From contig NZ_FNHS01000001.1 of the NCBI RefSeq assembly GCF_900103445.1, positions 62,001 through 126,000 of the forward strand: a stretch of 64,000 nt of DNA, written 5' to 3'. Made by a program: the position numbers and the translations under genes. This DNA comes from Methylobacterium phyllostachyos. Its GTDB lineage: Bacteria; Pseudomonadota; Alphaproteobacteria; Rhizobiales; Beijerinckiaceae. Numbering within the stretch: position 1 is the first letter of the stretch; each line of letters begins with the position of its first letter. The notes under the pieces are model-generated. The model did no database searches. It was not told where the DNA came from and was given only the letters and a program-made list of their open reading frames with translations. This document shows, piece by piece, positions 1 through 8,872 of the stretch.

Positions 1-338
1 CCGAGGCTCTGGAACGCCTCCGGCAGCGCCGCTACGCCCTCGTGATCTCCGACCTCGACATGGAGCCGATGGACGGGCTCAGCCTGCTGCGCGAGATCCG
101 TGCCGACGACGCGCTGATGAACACGCCCTTCATGCTGACCGAATCGTCCTTCGATTTCGAGGACATCAACCTCGCCCACCAGGCGGGCGCGGATGCCTTC
201 ATCCTCAAGCCGTTCGACATGGCGGTGCTGAAGACCAAGCTGAAGCAGGTGCTCAACCGCAAGCCGCGCAAGCGCGAGGCGCCGATGGCGGCGGAATCGA
301 GCTTGAGCGTGGAATTCCCGATGCTGGGGAAGTTCTGA
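1..338 (+). CDS. Response regulator receiver (CheY-like), 5' end outside window
   Basis: The frame is open from the first bases of the window to a TGA at 336-338, so the start lies upstream. The protein shows the second half of a receiver domain: the phosphoacceptor aspartate in LVISDLDMEPMDG, a T/S position in MLTESS and the conserved lysine in ILKPFD. A short tail rich in charged residues follows. No output domain is present after the receiver, so this is a stand-alone receiver or the C-terminal receiver of a larger protein. Its partner kinase cannot be known from this window. Confidence 0.85.
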   Translation, partial: EALERLRQRRYALVISDLDMEPMDGLSLLREIRADDALMNTPFMLTESSFDFEDINLAHQAGADAFILKPFDMAVLKTKLKQVLNRKPRKREAPMAAESSLSVEFPMLGKF

Positions 339-372
339 GGGGCGGCTGAACGGCAAGACCTCCCACCCATCA

Positions 373-488
373 CCCTCATCCTGAGGTGCCGCTGCGGAGC
401 GGAGGCCTCGAAGGAGCCCTCCAGGGATCGCGCGGCTGGCTGGAGCCCTCCTTCGAGGCCCGCTGACGCGGTCACCTCAGGATGAGGG
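373..488. repeat. Intergenic palindromic element, family D
   Basis: The 16-base arm at 373-388 (ccctcatcctgaggtg) is repeated as its exact reverse complement at 473-488. Inside it a second arm at 404-423 pairs with 441-460 with two mismatches. The element fills the gap between the receiver gene and the end of prfC, which converge on it. From general knowledge, tcatcctgaggtg elements are widely dispersed in Rhizobiales genomes. It may also stop transcription from both sides; there is no T-run. Confidence 0.8.
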
Positions 489-517
489 CGTGGATTGGAT
501 CAGTGGTCTTGGACCGC

Positions 518-2131
518 TCACGCCGCCCGCTTCTGATAGTCCTTTACATCGGTGAAGCGCACCGCTGGGTAGCGCTCCTCTTCGTAGCGAAGCGAGAACG
601 CCGTCGTCGCCATGAAGACCGGCGCCCCGTCGAGGTCCTTCGCCATGGCCGAACCGTGCGAGTCGATGAACTTGTCGAGCTCGACCTCGGAGTCCGATTC
701 GATCCAGCGGCAGACCGAGAAGCGCGAGGTCTCGTAATCCACCGGCAGGCCGTACTCGGCCTGAAGCCGCTCCTTCAGCACGTCGAGCTGCAGCGCGCCG
801 ACCACGCCGACGATCGCCTGGCTGCCGTCCTGCGGCACGAACACCTGGACCACGCCCTCCTCGCCCATCTGCTGGAGCGCTTCGCGCAGCTTCTTGGCCT
901 TCATGGCATCGGTGAGCTTGATCCGGCGCAGGATCTCCGGCGCGAAGCTCGGCACACCGCGGAACACGATGTCCTCGCCCTCGGTGAGGGTATCGCCGAT
1001 CCGGAGCGTCCCATGGTTCGGGATGCCGACCACGTCGCCGGCATAGGCCTCGTCCGCGATGGCGCGGTCCTGGGCGAAGAAGAATTGCGGCGCCGAGAGC
1101 GAGATCGGCTTGCCGGTCCGCACGAGCCGGGCCTTCATGCCCCGGTTGAGCTTGCCCGAGCAGACCCGCATGAAGGCGATCCGGTCCCGGTGGTTCGGGT
1201 CCATATTCGCCTGGATCTTGAACACGAAGCCGGTCATGCGCGGCTCGGTCGGCTCCACGAGGCGCTTGTCGGCATCCTGGCCCCGGGGCGGCGGCGCCAC
1301 CTGGGCGAGACCGTCGATCAGGTCGCGCACGCCGAAATTGCGGAGCGCCGAGCCGAAGAACACCGGCGTCAGGTGGCCCTCGCGGAACGCGTCGAGGTCG
1401 AACGGCTTCAGCCCGCCCTCGGCGAGTTCGACCTCCTCGCGCCACGCATCGGCCGCGCCGTTCTCGGTGAGGAGTTCGTCGAACAGCGGATCGTCGGGGC
1501 CTGAAACCGCGACCATCCCGGCATCCTCGGCGGCGTCGAGCCGGCGCACGCGCTTGCCGCCGAGTTCGTAGGTCCCGGAGAAGTTGCGGCCCGTGCCGAT
1601 CGGCCACGTGACCGGGGCGACGTCGAGCGCCAGCGTCTTCTCGATCTCGTCCAAGAGTTCGAACGGGTCGCGGGCCTCGCGGTCGAGCTTGTTGACGAAG
1701 GTGACGATCGGGATGTCGCGCAGCCGGCAGACCTCGAACAGCTTGCGCGTGCGCGCCTCGATGCCCTTTGCGGCGTCGATCACCATCACTGCCGAATCGA
1801 CCGCGGTCAGGGTCCGATAGGTGTCTTCCGAGAAGTCCTCGTGGCCGGGCGTGTCGAGGAGGTTGAAGACGCAGTCGCCGTACTCGAAGGTCATCACCGA
1901 GGTGACCACCGAGATGCCGCGCTCCTTCTCGATCCCCATCCAGTCGGAGCGGGTCGAGACGCGGTTGCGCTTGGCCTTCACCTCGCCCGCGAGCTGGATC
2001 GCGCCCCCGAACAGCAGCAGCTTCTCGGTCAGCGTGGTCTTGCCGGCGTCCGGGTGGGAGATGATCGCGAAGGTGCGCCGCCGCGACACCGGATCGGCCG
2101 GTCTCGCCTCGGTCTTGGTCTGCATCAGCAT
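518..2131 (-). CDS. prfC: Peptide chain release factor 3
   Basis: Translational GTPase that recycles RF1/RF2 from the ribosome after peptide release. The G1 loop SHPDAGKTT, the G2 region around GISVVTSVM, G3 DTPGHEDF and G4 NKLD are all present, followed by the domain II and III sequence typical of RF3 (PQDGSQAIVGVVGALQLDV). With the ATG at 2131 the protein is 537 residues, close to the family length of about 530. The frame stays open to 2272, but that extension has no family similarity. An ATG two codons downstream (2125) is equally possible, and neither has a clear Shine-Dalgarno. It is monocistronic here. Confidence 0.95.
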   Translation of the reverse strand: MLMQTKTEARPADPVSRRRTFAIISHPDAGKTTLTEKLLLFGGAIQLAGEVKAKRNRVSTRSDWMGIEKERGISVVTSVMTFEYGDCVFNLLDTPGHEDFSEDTYRTLTAVDSAVMVIDAAKGIEARTRKLFEVCRLRDIPIVTFVNKLDREARDPFELLDEIEKTLALDVAPVTWPIGTGRNFSGTYELGGKRVRRLDAAEDAGMVAVSGPDDPLFDELLTENGAADAWREEVELAEGGLKPFDLDAFREGHLTPVFFGSALRNFGVRDLIDGLAQVAPPPRGQDADKRLVEPTEPRMTGFVFKIQANMDPNHRDRIAFMRVCSGKLNRGMKARLVRTGKPISLSAPQFFFAQDRAIADEAYAGDVVGIPNHGTLRIGDTLTEGEDIVFRGVPSFAPEILRRIKLTDAMKAKKLREALQQMGEEGVVQVFVPQDGSQAIVGVVGALQLDVLKERLQAEYGLPVDYETSRFSVCRWIESDSEVELDKFIDSHGSAMAKDLDGAPVFMATTAFSLRYEEERYPAVRFTDVKDYQKRAA

Positions 2132-2310
2132 GGAGCGAACGCTCTGGGTCGGCGGAACGTGAGGGTGCGCGTCGGGCGCGGTCTCGGGATCGTGTAGCGG
2201 GATGCCCCGATATTGGCAAAGACGCGGGGCTGATCGGGGCGTCCCTTCAGGGACCGTACAGGGACCCGGCAACAGGCTCCGTCGACCGATTCACGCTTCG
2301 CGAGGCTGCC

Positions 2311-3840
2311 ATGTCGCGCGCCGCACCACGCTGTCTCCTGATCACCGTCCTGCTCGTATCCCCGGCGGGGCCCGGACCATGGGCGGCCGGCCCGCCCGCC
2401 CCCTCCGCGGCGGCCGATGTCGCCTTCCTCGATGCCCTGACCTGGGGCGCCACGCCCTCCGCCTTCGCGCAGCTCGAGGCCGAGGGGCGCGCCCGTTGGC
2501 TGCACGGGCAGCTTCATCCGCCCGCCGAGCCGCGCCTGCCGCCAGAGGCGCAGGCCGCCATCGACGCGCTGACCCCGCCGGGTAGCCTGTTCGAGCGGGC
2601 CCAGGCGCTCGACGCGCAGGCGAAGGCGTTCAAGGACATCCAGGATCCCGAGGCCAAGAAGGCCGGGCAGCACGCCTTCCAGACGGCGCTCAACAATGCG
2701 GCCCGGAACGCCGCCTCCGCCTGGGTGCTGCGCGCCCTCTACAGCCCGGACCAGCTGCGCGAGCGGCTCACATGGTTCTGGTTCAACCGGTTCAACGTGC
2801 ACCAGGGCAAGTCGACGCTCCGCGCCGCCGTGGGCGACTATGTCGACACGGCGATCCGTCCGCACGCGCTCGGGCGCTTCCGCGACCTGCTGATGGCGAG
2901 CCTGCGCCACCCGGCGATGCTGCATTACCTCGACAACGACGCCAACGCCGCCGGCCGCATCAACGAGAATTACGCCCGGGAGATCATGGAGCTGCACACG
3001 ATGGGTGTCGGCTCCGGCTACACGCAAGCAGACGTGGAGGCGCTGGCGCGGATCCTGACCGGGGTCGGCATCGACCTGAAGCCCGAGGATCCGAAACTCC
3101 GGCCCGAGCACGCCGCCGATTTCCGCCGCGACGGGCTGTTCGCGTTCAACCCGAACCGCCACGACTACGGCGACAAGGTCTTCCTCGGCACGCGCATCCA
3201 GGGCCGCGGCTGGCCGGAGGTCGAGCAGGCCGTGGACCTCATCGCCCACCATCCCGCCACCGCGACGAACGTCTCCCGGGCGCTCGCCACCTACATCCTC
3301 GGGCAGGCGCCGGACGACGTGCTGGTGGCCCGGCTCGCTTCCGTCTTCACCCGCACGGACGGCGACATCGCGGCCGTGATGGAGGCGCTGGTGCGCGAGC
3401 CGGCCTTCGCGGCCGAGCGCGGCGGCGGCTTCAAGGATCCGGTGCGCTACGTCTTCTCGGCCGTGCGCATGGCCTATGATCAGCGCGTGATCCTCAATCC
3501 CGGCCCGGTGCTCGGCTGGCTGAACCGGCTCGGCGAGGGCCTGTTCAACCGGTCGACGCCGGACGGATACCCGCTCGATTCGGCGGCCTGGAGCGGGCCG
3601 GGGCAGCTCGCGACGCGGTTCGAGATCGCCCGGCAGATCGGCTCCGGCTCGGCCGGGCTGTTCAAGCCGCCGACGCCGGACCAGCCCGAGCAGCCGGCCT
3701 TCCCGGTGCTGGCCAACGGGCTCTACTACACGGCCTTGTCGGGCACCCTCTCAGCCTCGACGCGGGCCGCGCTCGCGCAGGCGGTCTCGCCCCAGGACTG
3801 GAACACCCTCTACCTCGCCTCGCCGGAGTTCATGCGATGA
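2311..3840 (+). CDS. DUF1800 family protein, exported
   Basis: 509 residues with an N-terminal hydrophobic stretch after MSRAAPR that looks like a signal peptide. The body matches the DUF1800 family: FLDALTWGATPSAF near the start, RERLTWFWFNRFNV, then the strongly conserved block NENYAREIMELHTMGV (around residues 225-240) and FNPNRHDYG. The family has no firmly established biochemical role; it is nearly always paired with a DUF1501 protein, as here, where the stop overlaps the next start (ATGA at 3837). The two are therefore likely translationally coupled and act together in the envelope. Confidence 0.9.
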   Translation: MSRAAPRCLLITVLLVSPAGPGPWAAGPPAPSAAADVAFLDALTWGATPSAFAQLEAEGRARWLHGQLHPPAEPRLPPEAQAAIDALTPPGSLFERAQALDAQAKAFKDIQDPEAKKAGQHAFQTALNNAARNAASAWVLRALYSPDQLRERLTWFWFNRFNVHQGKSTLRAAVGDYVDTAIRPHALGRFRDLLMASLRHPAMLHYLDNDANAAGRINENYAREIMELHTMGVGSGYTQADVEALARILTGVGIDLKPEDPKLRPEHAADFRRDGLFAFNPNRHDYGDKVFLGTRIQGRGWPEVEQAVDLIAHHPATATNVSRALATYILGQAPDDVLVARLASVFTRTDGDIAAVMEALVREPAFAAERGGGFKDPVRYVFSAVRMAYDQRVILNPGPVLGWLNRLGEGLFNRSTPDGYPLDSAAWSGPGQLATRFEIARQIGSGSAGLFKPPTPDQPEQPAFPVLANGLYYTALSGTLSASTRAALAQAVSPQDWNTLYLASPEFMR

Positions 3841-5024
3841 ACCGTCGCGACCTCATCCGCGGCTCGGCGGCGCTCGGCCTGTCCACGGTGGCGGGGCGCG
3901 TCTGGGCCGCCCCGAAAGCCGATGCGCGCCTCCTCGTGGTGTTCCTGCGCGGCGCCTACGACGCTGCCAACGTAGTCATCCCGACCGGCAGCGAGTTCTA
4001 TTACCGGTCACGGCCGAACCTCGCGATCGCCAAGCCCGACGCATCGGACCCGAAGGCGGGGCTGGCGCTTGACGCCGACTGGAGCCTGCATCCGGCTTTG
4101 TGCGAGACGATCCTGCCCCTCTTCGCCAAGGGACAGGCGGCCTTCGTGCCGTTCGCCGGCACCGACGACCTGACACGCAGCCATTTCGAGACCCAGGACA
4201 CGATCGAGATGGGCCAGACCATCGGGACCGTGCGCGACTACAATTCCGGCTTCATGGCGCGGCTGGCCGCGGAGCTGACCCGGGTCCGGCCGATCGCCTT
4301 CACCGAGCAGATGCCGCTGATCTTCCGGGGCGGCGAGACAGTGCCGAACATCGCCATCAACGGCGTCGGCAAGCCCGGCATCGACGACCGACAGGCGAAG
4401 CTCATCGCCGCCATGTACAGCGGGACCAAGCTCGCCGGGGCGGTGACCGAGGGCTTTCGCGTGCGCGACGAGGTCTACCGCTCGATCTCCGAGCACGCGG
4501 CGCAGGCCGACCGCGGCGCGGTCTCGCCGAAGGGGTTCGAGCTGTCGGCCCGGCGCATCGGCCGCCTGATGCGCGACTCGTTCAACCTCGGCTTCGTGGA
4601 TGTCGGCGGCTGGGACACGCACGTGAACCAGGGCGCGGGCACCGGCTACCTCGCCGACCGGCTGGGCGAGCTGGGACGCGGTCTGTCGGGCTTCGCGGAG
4701 GAGATCGGGCCCGGCTGGTCCGACACCGTGGTGGTGGTGCTGTCGGAGTTCGGCCGCACCTTCCGCGAGAACGGCAACCGCGGGACCGACCACGGCCACG
4801 GCAGCGTCTACTGGATCCTCGGCGGCGGCGTACGGGGCGGCCGGATCGCCGGGCCGCAGGTCCGGGCCGACGAGGCGAACCTGTTCCAGAACCGGGACTA
4901 TCCGGTCCTGACCAATTACCGCGGCCTGCTGGGCGGCCTGTTCCAGCGCCTCTACGGCCTCGATCAGGCGAGCCTGCGCCGGATCTTTCCGAGCGCGGAT
5001 CCGGCCGATCTGGCGCTGCTGTAG
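3837..5024 (+). CDS. DUF1501 family protein, Tat-type leader
   Basis: 395 residues. It starts MNRRDLIRGSAALGLSTVAG, a twin-arginine-type leader with cleavage likely near VWAAP. The mature part has the DUF1501 pattern: VVFLRGAYDAANVVIP, DTHVNQG, VVVLSEFGRTFRENG and GTDHGHGS, the last two resembling metal-binding blocks of the alkaline phosphatase/sulfatase fold to which DUF1501 is related. Partner of the DUF1800 gene with which it overlaps by four bases. A Tat leader would fit export of a folded, metal-loaded protein. Function is not known. Confidence 0.9.
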   Translation: MNRRDLIRGSAALGLSTVAGRVWAAPKADARLLVVFLRGAYDAANVVIPTGSEFYYRSRPNLAIAKPDASDPKAGLALDADWSLHPALCETILPLFAKGQAAFVPFAGTDDLTRSHFETQDTIEMGQTIGTVRDYNSGFMARLAAELTRVRPIAFTEQMPLIFRGGETVPNIAINGVGKPGIDDRQAKLIAAMYSGTKLAGAVTEGFRVRDEVYRSISEHAAQADRGAVSPKGFELSARRIGRLMRDSFNLGFVDVGGWDTHVNQGAGTGYLADRLGELGRGLSGFAEEIGPGWSDTVVVVLSEFGRTFRENGNRGTDHGHGSVYWILGGGVRGGRIAGPQVRADEANLFQNRDYPVLTNYRGLLGGLFQRLYGLDQASLRRIFPSADPADLALL

Positions 5025-5091
5025 AACAGACTTGCGGTGGCACGCCCGGGCCACACAACAGGAACGCCGCCGTTGCCGGATCTGTCGCGGG

Positions 5092-5233
5092 TCCCCTCTC
5101 CCGTGCGGGAGAGGGATAGGGTGAGGGATGAGAATTCTCCGGAAGAGTCTCTGCCTGACTGCGCTTCGACGGCGTGCCTTATCCTGAACGTTCTCGTCCC
5201 TCACCCCAACCCTCTCCCGCACGGGAGAGGGGG
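5092..5233. repeat. Intergenic palindromic element, family A copy 1
   Basis: A hairpin-forming arm (cctctcccgtgcgggagagg) at 5094-5114 followed by a gggtgaggga block is mirrored at 5198-5231. The core between the arms matches the reverse complement of the element at 21005-21143 over most of its length, so the two are copies in opposite orientation. The 358-base gap 5025-5382 holds this element and no gene that I can support. Confidence 0.85.
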
Positions 5234-5382
5234 TTAGGTCGCGCTTGCCAACCCTGTCGATAGGTGCCTGTCGTGCACCGTGCGCACGCCAACACGGTGT
5301 TGGCGTAGATTTTTGTATGGCCGCAGGTTTCCGCCGCAGGACAGGGGGGCACTCTTACGAGACCAGCTGTGCCGGCCCGGCC

Positions 5383-6429
5383 TCAGGCCGCCTCGGCCGA
5401 CAGAGCGCGCAGGTCGCCGATCAGTTGCTCGACCCGCTCGGGCCTTGCATCCCAGGCGAACATGAAGCGCGCCCCGCCGCCGATGAAGGTGTAGAAGCGC
5501 CAGCCCCGGGCGCGCAGGCCGTCCATGGTGGCGGGCGGCAGCGTCAGGAAGACGGCGTTCGCCTCCACGGGAAACAGGGTCCGCACGCCCGGCAGCCCGG
5601 AGACGGCCTCGGCGAACAGCCGGGCGCAGGCATTGCCGTGGACCGCGTTACGGAGCCAGGCGCCGCTCTCCAGCATGCCGACCCAGGGGGCCGCGAGGAA
5701 GCGCATCTTCGAGGCGAGCTGGCCGGCCTGCTTACAGCGATAGCCGAAATCCTCGGCGAGCTTCCGATCGAAGAACACCACCGCCTCGCCGGCATGCATG
5801 CCGTTCTTGGTGCCGCCGAAACACAGGACGTCGACACCCACACGCCACGTCATGTCGGCGGGGCTGCAGCCGAGGCTCGCGCAGGCATTGGCGAAGCGCG
5901 AACCGTCCATGTGCAGGGCAAGGCCGAGCTCCCGGCAGGTCGCCGACAGGGCCTGGAGTTCGGCGAGGCTGTAGACCTGACCCGTCTCGGTCGGCTGGGT
6001 GATGGTGACCACCCGGGGCCGCGGGAAGTGGATGTCGTTCCGGTTCTGGGCGAGCCCGCGGATCGCCTCCGGCGTGAGCTTGCCGCCCTCGGTGCGGACG
6101 GTCAGCAGCTTCGAGCCGTTGGAGAAGAATTCCGGCGCACCGCACTCGTCGGTCTCCACATGGGCCGAGTCGGCGCAGATCACGCTGTGGTAGGATTGGC
6201 AGAGCGCCGCGAGCGCGAGGGCGTTGGCTGCGGTGCCGTTGAACGCGAAGAACACATCGCATTCGGTCTCGAACCGGGTCCGGAACGCGTCCGCGGCCCG
6301 CTGCGTCCAGACATCCTCGCCGTAGGCCGGGGCGTGGCCACGATTGGCCATCTCCATGGCGGCCCAGGCCTCCGGGCAGATGCCGGAATAGTTGTCGCTG
6401 GCGAATTGCTGCGAGTCGTCGTGTCTCAT
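5383..6429 (-). CDS. ltaE: Low-specificity L-threonine aldolase (PLP lyase)
   Basis: 348 residues, fold-type I PLP enzyme that splits L-threonine or L-allo-threonine to glycine and acetaldehyde. Family landmarks: [14 protein letters not shown] at the N-terminus, [28 protein letters not shown] (Asp175 to contact the pyridine nitrogen) and [14 protein letters not shown] with the Schiff-base Lys208. Length is normal for the family (about 340). Glycine from this enzyme could feed the serine cycle in a methylotroph, but that is inference. It is divergent from rpsU, with about 220 bases between them. Confidence 0.9.
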   Translation of the reverse strand: MRHDDSQQFASDNYSGICPEAWAAMEMANRGHAPAYGEDVWTQRAADAFRTRFETECDVFFAFNGTAANALALAALCQSYHSVICADSAHVETDECGAPEFFSNGSKLLTVRTEGGKLTPEAIRGLAQNRNDIHFPRPRVVTITQPTETGQVYSLAELQALSATCRELGLALHMDGSRFANACASLGCSPADMTWRVGVDVLCFGGTKNGMHAGEAVVFFDRKLAEDFGYRCKQAGQLASKMRFLAAPWVGMLESGAWLRNAVHGNACARLFAEAVSGLPGVRTLFPVEANAVFLTLPPATMDGLRARGWRFYTFIGGGARFMFAWDARPERVEQLIGDLRALSAEAA

Positions 6430-6536
6430 CCCGGCAACCTAGCACGGCGGTCGCGAAGATCGATCGTGCGAACAGGTTGGAACTGGTGCGCGCTTGGTGT
6501 AGAAGCCCCGCCAAGGCGTGGGCTCCACGCCGATTC

Positions 6537-6596
6537 GGAAACCGACGTTCCCGTCCCTCCCGGGTACATCCCGGGCGAGGGACGTTGCCGGTTTCC
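6537..6596 (+). promoter_or_regulatory. Long hairpin in the rpsU leader
   Basis: A 60-base stem-loop 55 bases upstream of rpsU. The outer arms ggaaaccg (6537-6544) and cggtttcc (6589-6596) pair perfectly. An inner helix pairs gtccctcccggg with cccggg-cg-agggac around a short loop near 6565, leaving a small internal loop that contains acgtt on both sides. There is no T-run, so it is unlikely to be a simple terminator. Its position suggests a structured 5' UTR, possibly an autoregulatory site for S21. Confidence 0.6.
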
Positions 6597-6650
6597 AGAT
6601 CGGCGGCGGGCTGCGCGAGCCCCAAATCCAGGTCCAGAGGATCAAGTCCG

Positions 6651-6986
6651 TTGCAGGTACTCGTTCGCGACAACAACGTCGATCAGGCGCTCCGCGTCCT
6701 CAAGAAGAAGATGCAGCGCGAGGGCATCTTCCGCGAGATGAAGCAGCGCAAGGCTTATGAGAAGCCGTCCGTGCGCAAGGCTCGCGAGAAGGCCGAGGCC
6801 GTCCGCCGCGCCCGCAAGCAGGCCCGCAAGACCGCGATCCGCGAGGGCCTGATCGCCGCGCCGAAGCCGAAGCCCCGTTTCCCCGCCGGCAGCCGCCGTC
6901 CGGGCTTCCCGTCGCCGTCGGCCGCACAGGGTCAGGGCGGCAACGCCTCGGGTCAGGTGCCGGTGAGCCCCGCTCCCGCCGCCTGA
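6651..6986 (+). CDS. rpsU: 30S ribosomal protein S21 with long C-terminal tail
   Basis: Small-subunit protein S21. The first 60 residues ([20 protein letters not shown], then [20 protein letters not shown]) are a clear S21 core. I place the start at TTG 6651, preceded by agagg ten bases upstream, because S21 proteins begin at this point; the frame is open further upstream but without family similarity. At 111 residues it is longer than the about 70 residues of E. coli S21. The extra 40 residues are rich in Pro, Gly, Ser and Ala, as in some other Rhizobiales. A strong terminator follows. Confidence 0.95.
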   Translation: MQVLVRDNNVDQALRVLKKKMQREGIFREMKQRKAYEKPSVRKAREKAEAVRRARKQARKTAIREGLIAAPKPKPRFPAGSRRPGFPSPSAAQGQGGNASGQVPVSPAPAA

Positions 6987-7005
6987 GCGACGATACTGCG
7001 TTTGG

Positions 7006-7040
7006 AAAAACCCGGCCCGCGCAAGCGGCCGGGTTTTTTC
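7006..7040 (+). terminator. Rho-independent terminator of rpsU
   Basis: The stem aaaaacccggcc (7006-7017) pairs with ggccgggttttttc (7027-7040) around a short loop and ends in six Ts. It lies 20 bases after the rpsU stop. Confidence 0.9.
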
Positions 7041-7144
7041 GTTTGTGGTGGTGCTGTCGCGCTTCTGTTAGCCCGCCGCTCGCTCGGCGGCTCGCAGGCT
7101 CATGCGTTGCGGTTACGCACCAACATATTGAAAAAAGAGCATTT

Positions 7145-7254
7145 TCCCCTCCCGCTTGTGGGGAGGGGCCAGGGGTGGGGGTGGTGCAGAAGGCACCGTA
7201 ACGATCCATCCTGCTTCACCCCCACCTCCAACTCCTCCCCACAAGGGGGAGGAG
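7145..7254. repeat. Intergenic palindromic element, family B copy 1
   Basis: About 110 bases. The left arm (cctcccgcttgtggggaggg followed by ggggtgggggtgg) is mirrored by the right arm (cacccccacctccaac followed by ctccccacaagggggagg). The centre reads tgcagaaggcaccgta. It is about 85% identical by eye to 42554-42662 in the same orientation. It lies between rpsU and the convergent receiver gene. Confidence 0.85.
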
Positions 7255-7274
7255 AGAAGCCCTGTGCCGTCCGC

Positions 7275-7667
7275 TCAAGCCGCCTTGGCGGCCATCGTGG
7301 CGTAATCCGCCTGGACCAGTACGTCGAGCGCCCGCCAGGGCTTCTGCATGTAGACCGCCTGATCCGGCAGGCGCGCGTCACGGCCCGCCCCGGAGGTCAC
7401 GACCACGCGGACATCCGGCCAGCGGCGGCCCACCGCCTGCGCCAGGGAGACGCCGTCCATGGCACCCGGCAGGCGCACGTCGGCGAAGAGCAGCGCCACG
7501 GTGACGTCGGAACGCTCCAGCACCGAGAGCGCCGCCTCGGCGCTCTCGCAGGCGATCACGCCGAGATCCGTCTCTTCCAGCACCGCGGTGGCAAGGTCTC
7601 GAACCGCCGCGTCGTCCTCGACGACGAGGGCTACCGGGTTGGAACACTCGGGCTGTGCGCGATCCAT
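7275..7667 (-). CDS. Single-domain response regulator receiver
   Basis: 131 residues from the ATG at 7667, chosen because aggaga sits six bases upstream; the frame is open to 7748 but that extension lacks a ribosome site. It is a receiver domain: acidic pair in VALVVEDDAAVRD, phosphoacceptor in LLFADVRLPGAMDG, VVVTSG for the Thr/Ser switch and the lysine in YMQKPWR. No output domain. Such short receivers (FixJ/CheY-like, as in many Methylobacterium loci) act through protein contacts. The neighbour across the divergent promoter is a glutamine amidotransferase, so its partner is not evident. Confidence 0.85.
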   Translation of the reverse strand: MDRAQPECSNPVALVVEDDAAVRDLATAVLEETDLGVIACESAEAALSVLERSDVTVALLFADVRLPGAMDGVSLAQAVGRRWPDVRVVVTSGAGRDARLPDQAVYMQKPWRALDVLVQADYATMAAKAA

Positions 7668-7985
7668 TGATGTCTCCTGAGCTGGGTGCGTCGCCCCACG
7701 TCGGGTCATGGCCTTCAAAACAGGCTTCTGATTCCCCGATTCGGCCATGCTGACCTGTCAAGAGCCGGCTCACAAGAGTCGGCGCCATCCGGGACAGCAT
7801 GCCCGCGTTGCAATCAGGCCGCGCCAAATTCGAGCGTCGAGCCCGAATTTGGCGCATCGGCCCTGCGGTTAAGAAACTGTTCACCCGTGTGGACCGACTG
7901 TTAACATCCTGCGACGGAACGTACCCAACGCGCACGAAGCCCTGTCGGCTTCACGCGGGTCAGAGCTGAAGGATCGCTGTCCGAC
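7668..7985. other. Divergent intergenic region without a gene
   Basis: 318 bases between the receiver and the class II amidotransferase genes, which are transcribed away from each other. It must hold both promoters. The notable content is a perfect 12-base inverted repeat at 7821-7855 (annotated separately) and an AT-richer stretch around 7865-7905 (gttaagaaactgttca). I see no reliable small open frame. Confidence 0.6.
7821..7855. promoter_or_regulatory. Perfect 12-base inverted repeat, candidate operator
   Basis: gcgccaaattcg at 7821-7832 is repeated as cgaatttggcgc at 7844-7855 with an 11-base spacer, so the half-site centres are 23 bases apart, about two helical turns. It lies in the divergent promoter region and has AT-rich half-sites, which fits a dimeric regulator better than a terminator. 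Confidence 0.5.
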
Positions 7986-8771
7986 ATGTGCCGTTTCCTC
8001 GCCTACAGCGGTGAGCCGGTCTTCCTCTCCGACCTCGTCTGCGCGCCGACCCACTCGCTGGTGCACCAGTCGCTGCACGCCGACGAGGGGAAAACCGAGA
8101 CCAACGGCGACGGGTTCGGCATCGGCTGGTACGCGGAGCGGCCCGAGCCAGGGGTCTATCGCGACATCTCGCCGGCCTGGTCGGACGAGAATCTGGTCAA
8201 CCTCTGCGGGCAGGTTCGGGCGCGGACCTTCTTCGCCCATGTCCGGGCCTCGACCGGCACCGCCACGGCGCGGGCCAATTGCCATCCGTTCGTCCACGGC
8301 CGGCACCTGTTCATGCACAACGGCCAGATCGGCGGCTATCACCGGATCAAGCGCCGGCTCGAGGCGCTGATTCCGGATGCGCTTTACGATAACCGCCGCG
8401 GCAGCACCGATTCCGAGGCGATCTTCCTCCTGGCACTGGCCAACGGGCTGGAGCAGGACCCCGTGGGCGCGATGGCGCGGACCATGAAGATCATCCGCGG
8501 GCTGATGGACGAGGCCGCAATCTGCGAGCCGGTCCGCTTCACGGCGCTGCTCACCGACGGCGAGACGCTGACCGCCTACCGTTGGGCTTGCGACGGGCGC
8601 CCGCCGAGCCTGTACTTCCGCGAGGGACCGGGTGGCATCGTCGTAGTGTCCGAGCCAATCGACGGCTGCCGCGAGGGATGGAAGGTCGTACCGAAGGACG
8701 CAACGCTCCGCGCCCGGCATGGAACCGCGACCATCGTGGAGCTCCCCGAGCGCACCCGCGCCGCCGCCTGA
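7986..8771 (+). CDS. Class II glutamine amidotransferase (YafJ/EgtC-like)
   Basis: 261 residues. The N-terminal nucleophile Cys2 ([11 protein letters not shown]) would be exposed after removal of Met1. Other family landmarks are [10 protein letters not shown] (residues 36-45), [28 protein letters not shown] (glutamine-binding and oxyanion region) and STDSEAIF. It is a stand-alone Ntn hydrolase domain related to YafJ and EgtC that hydrolyses a gamma-glutamyl amide; the true substrate is unknown. The aldehyde dehydrogenase gene follows 101 bases downstream on the same strand. No ergothioneine genes are nearby, so the egtC name is not justified. Confidence 0.85.
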   Translation: MCRFLAYSGEPVFLSDLVCAPTHSLVHQSLHADEGKTETNGDGFGIGWYAERPEPGVYRDISPAWSDENLVNLCGQVRARTFFAHVRASTGTATARANCHPFVHGRHLFMHNGQIGGYHRIKRRLEALIPDALYDNRRGSTDSEAIFLLALANGLEQDPVGAMARTMKIIRGLMDEAAICEPVRFTALLTDGETLTAYRWACDGRPPSLYFREGPGGIVVVSEPIDGCREGWKVVPKDATLRARHGTATIVELPERTRAAA

Positions 8772-8872
8772 GTGACAACCGTCCGAGCCATGCCGCTGCG
8801 GGGATTGCCTGCGCGTGCGAGATGGCCACACTCGGCGCGCGGTCGATGCTGCGGCCGGACGGGAATCGATCG

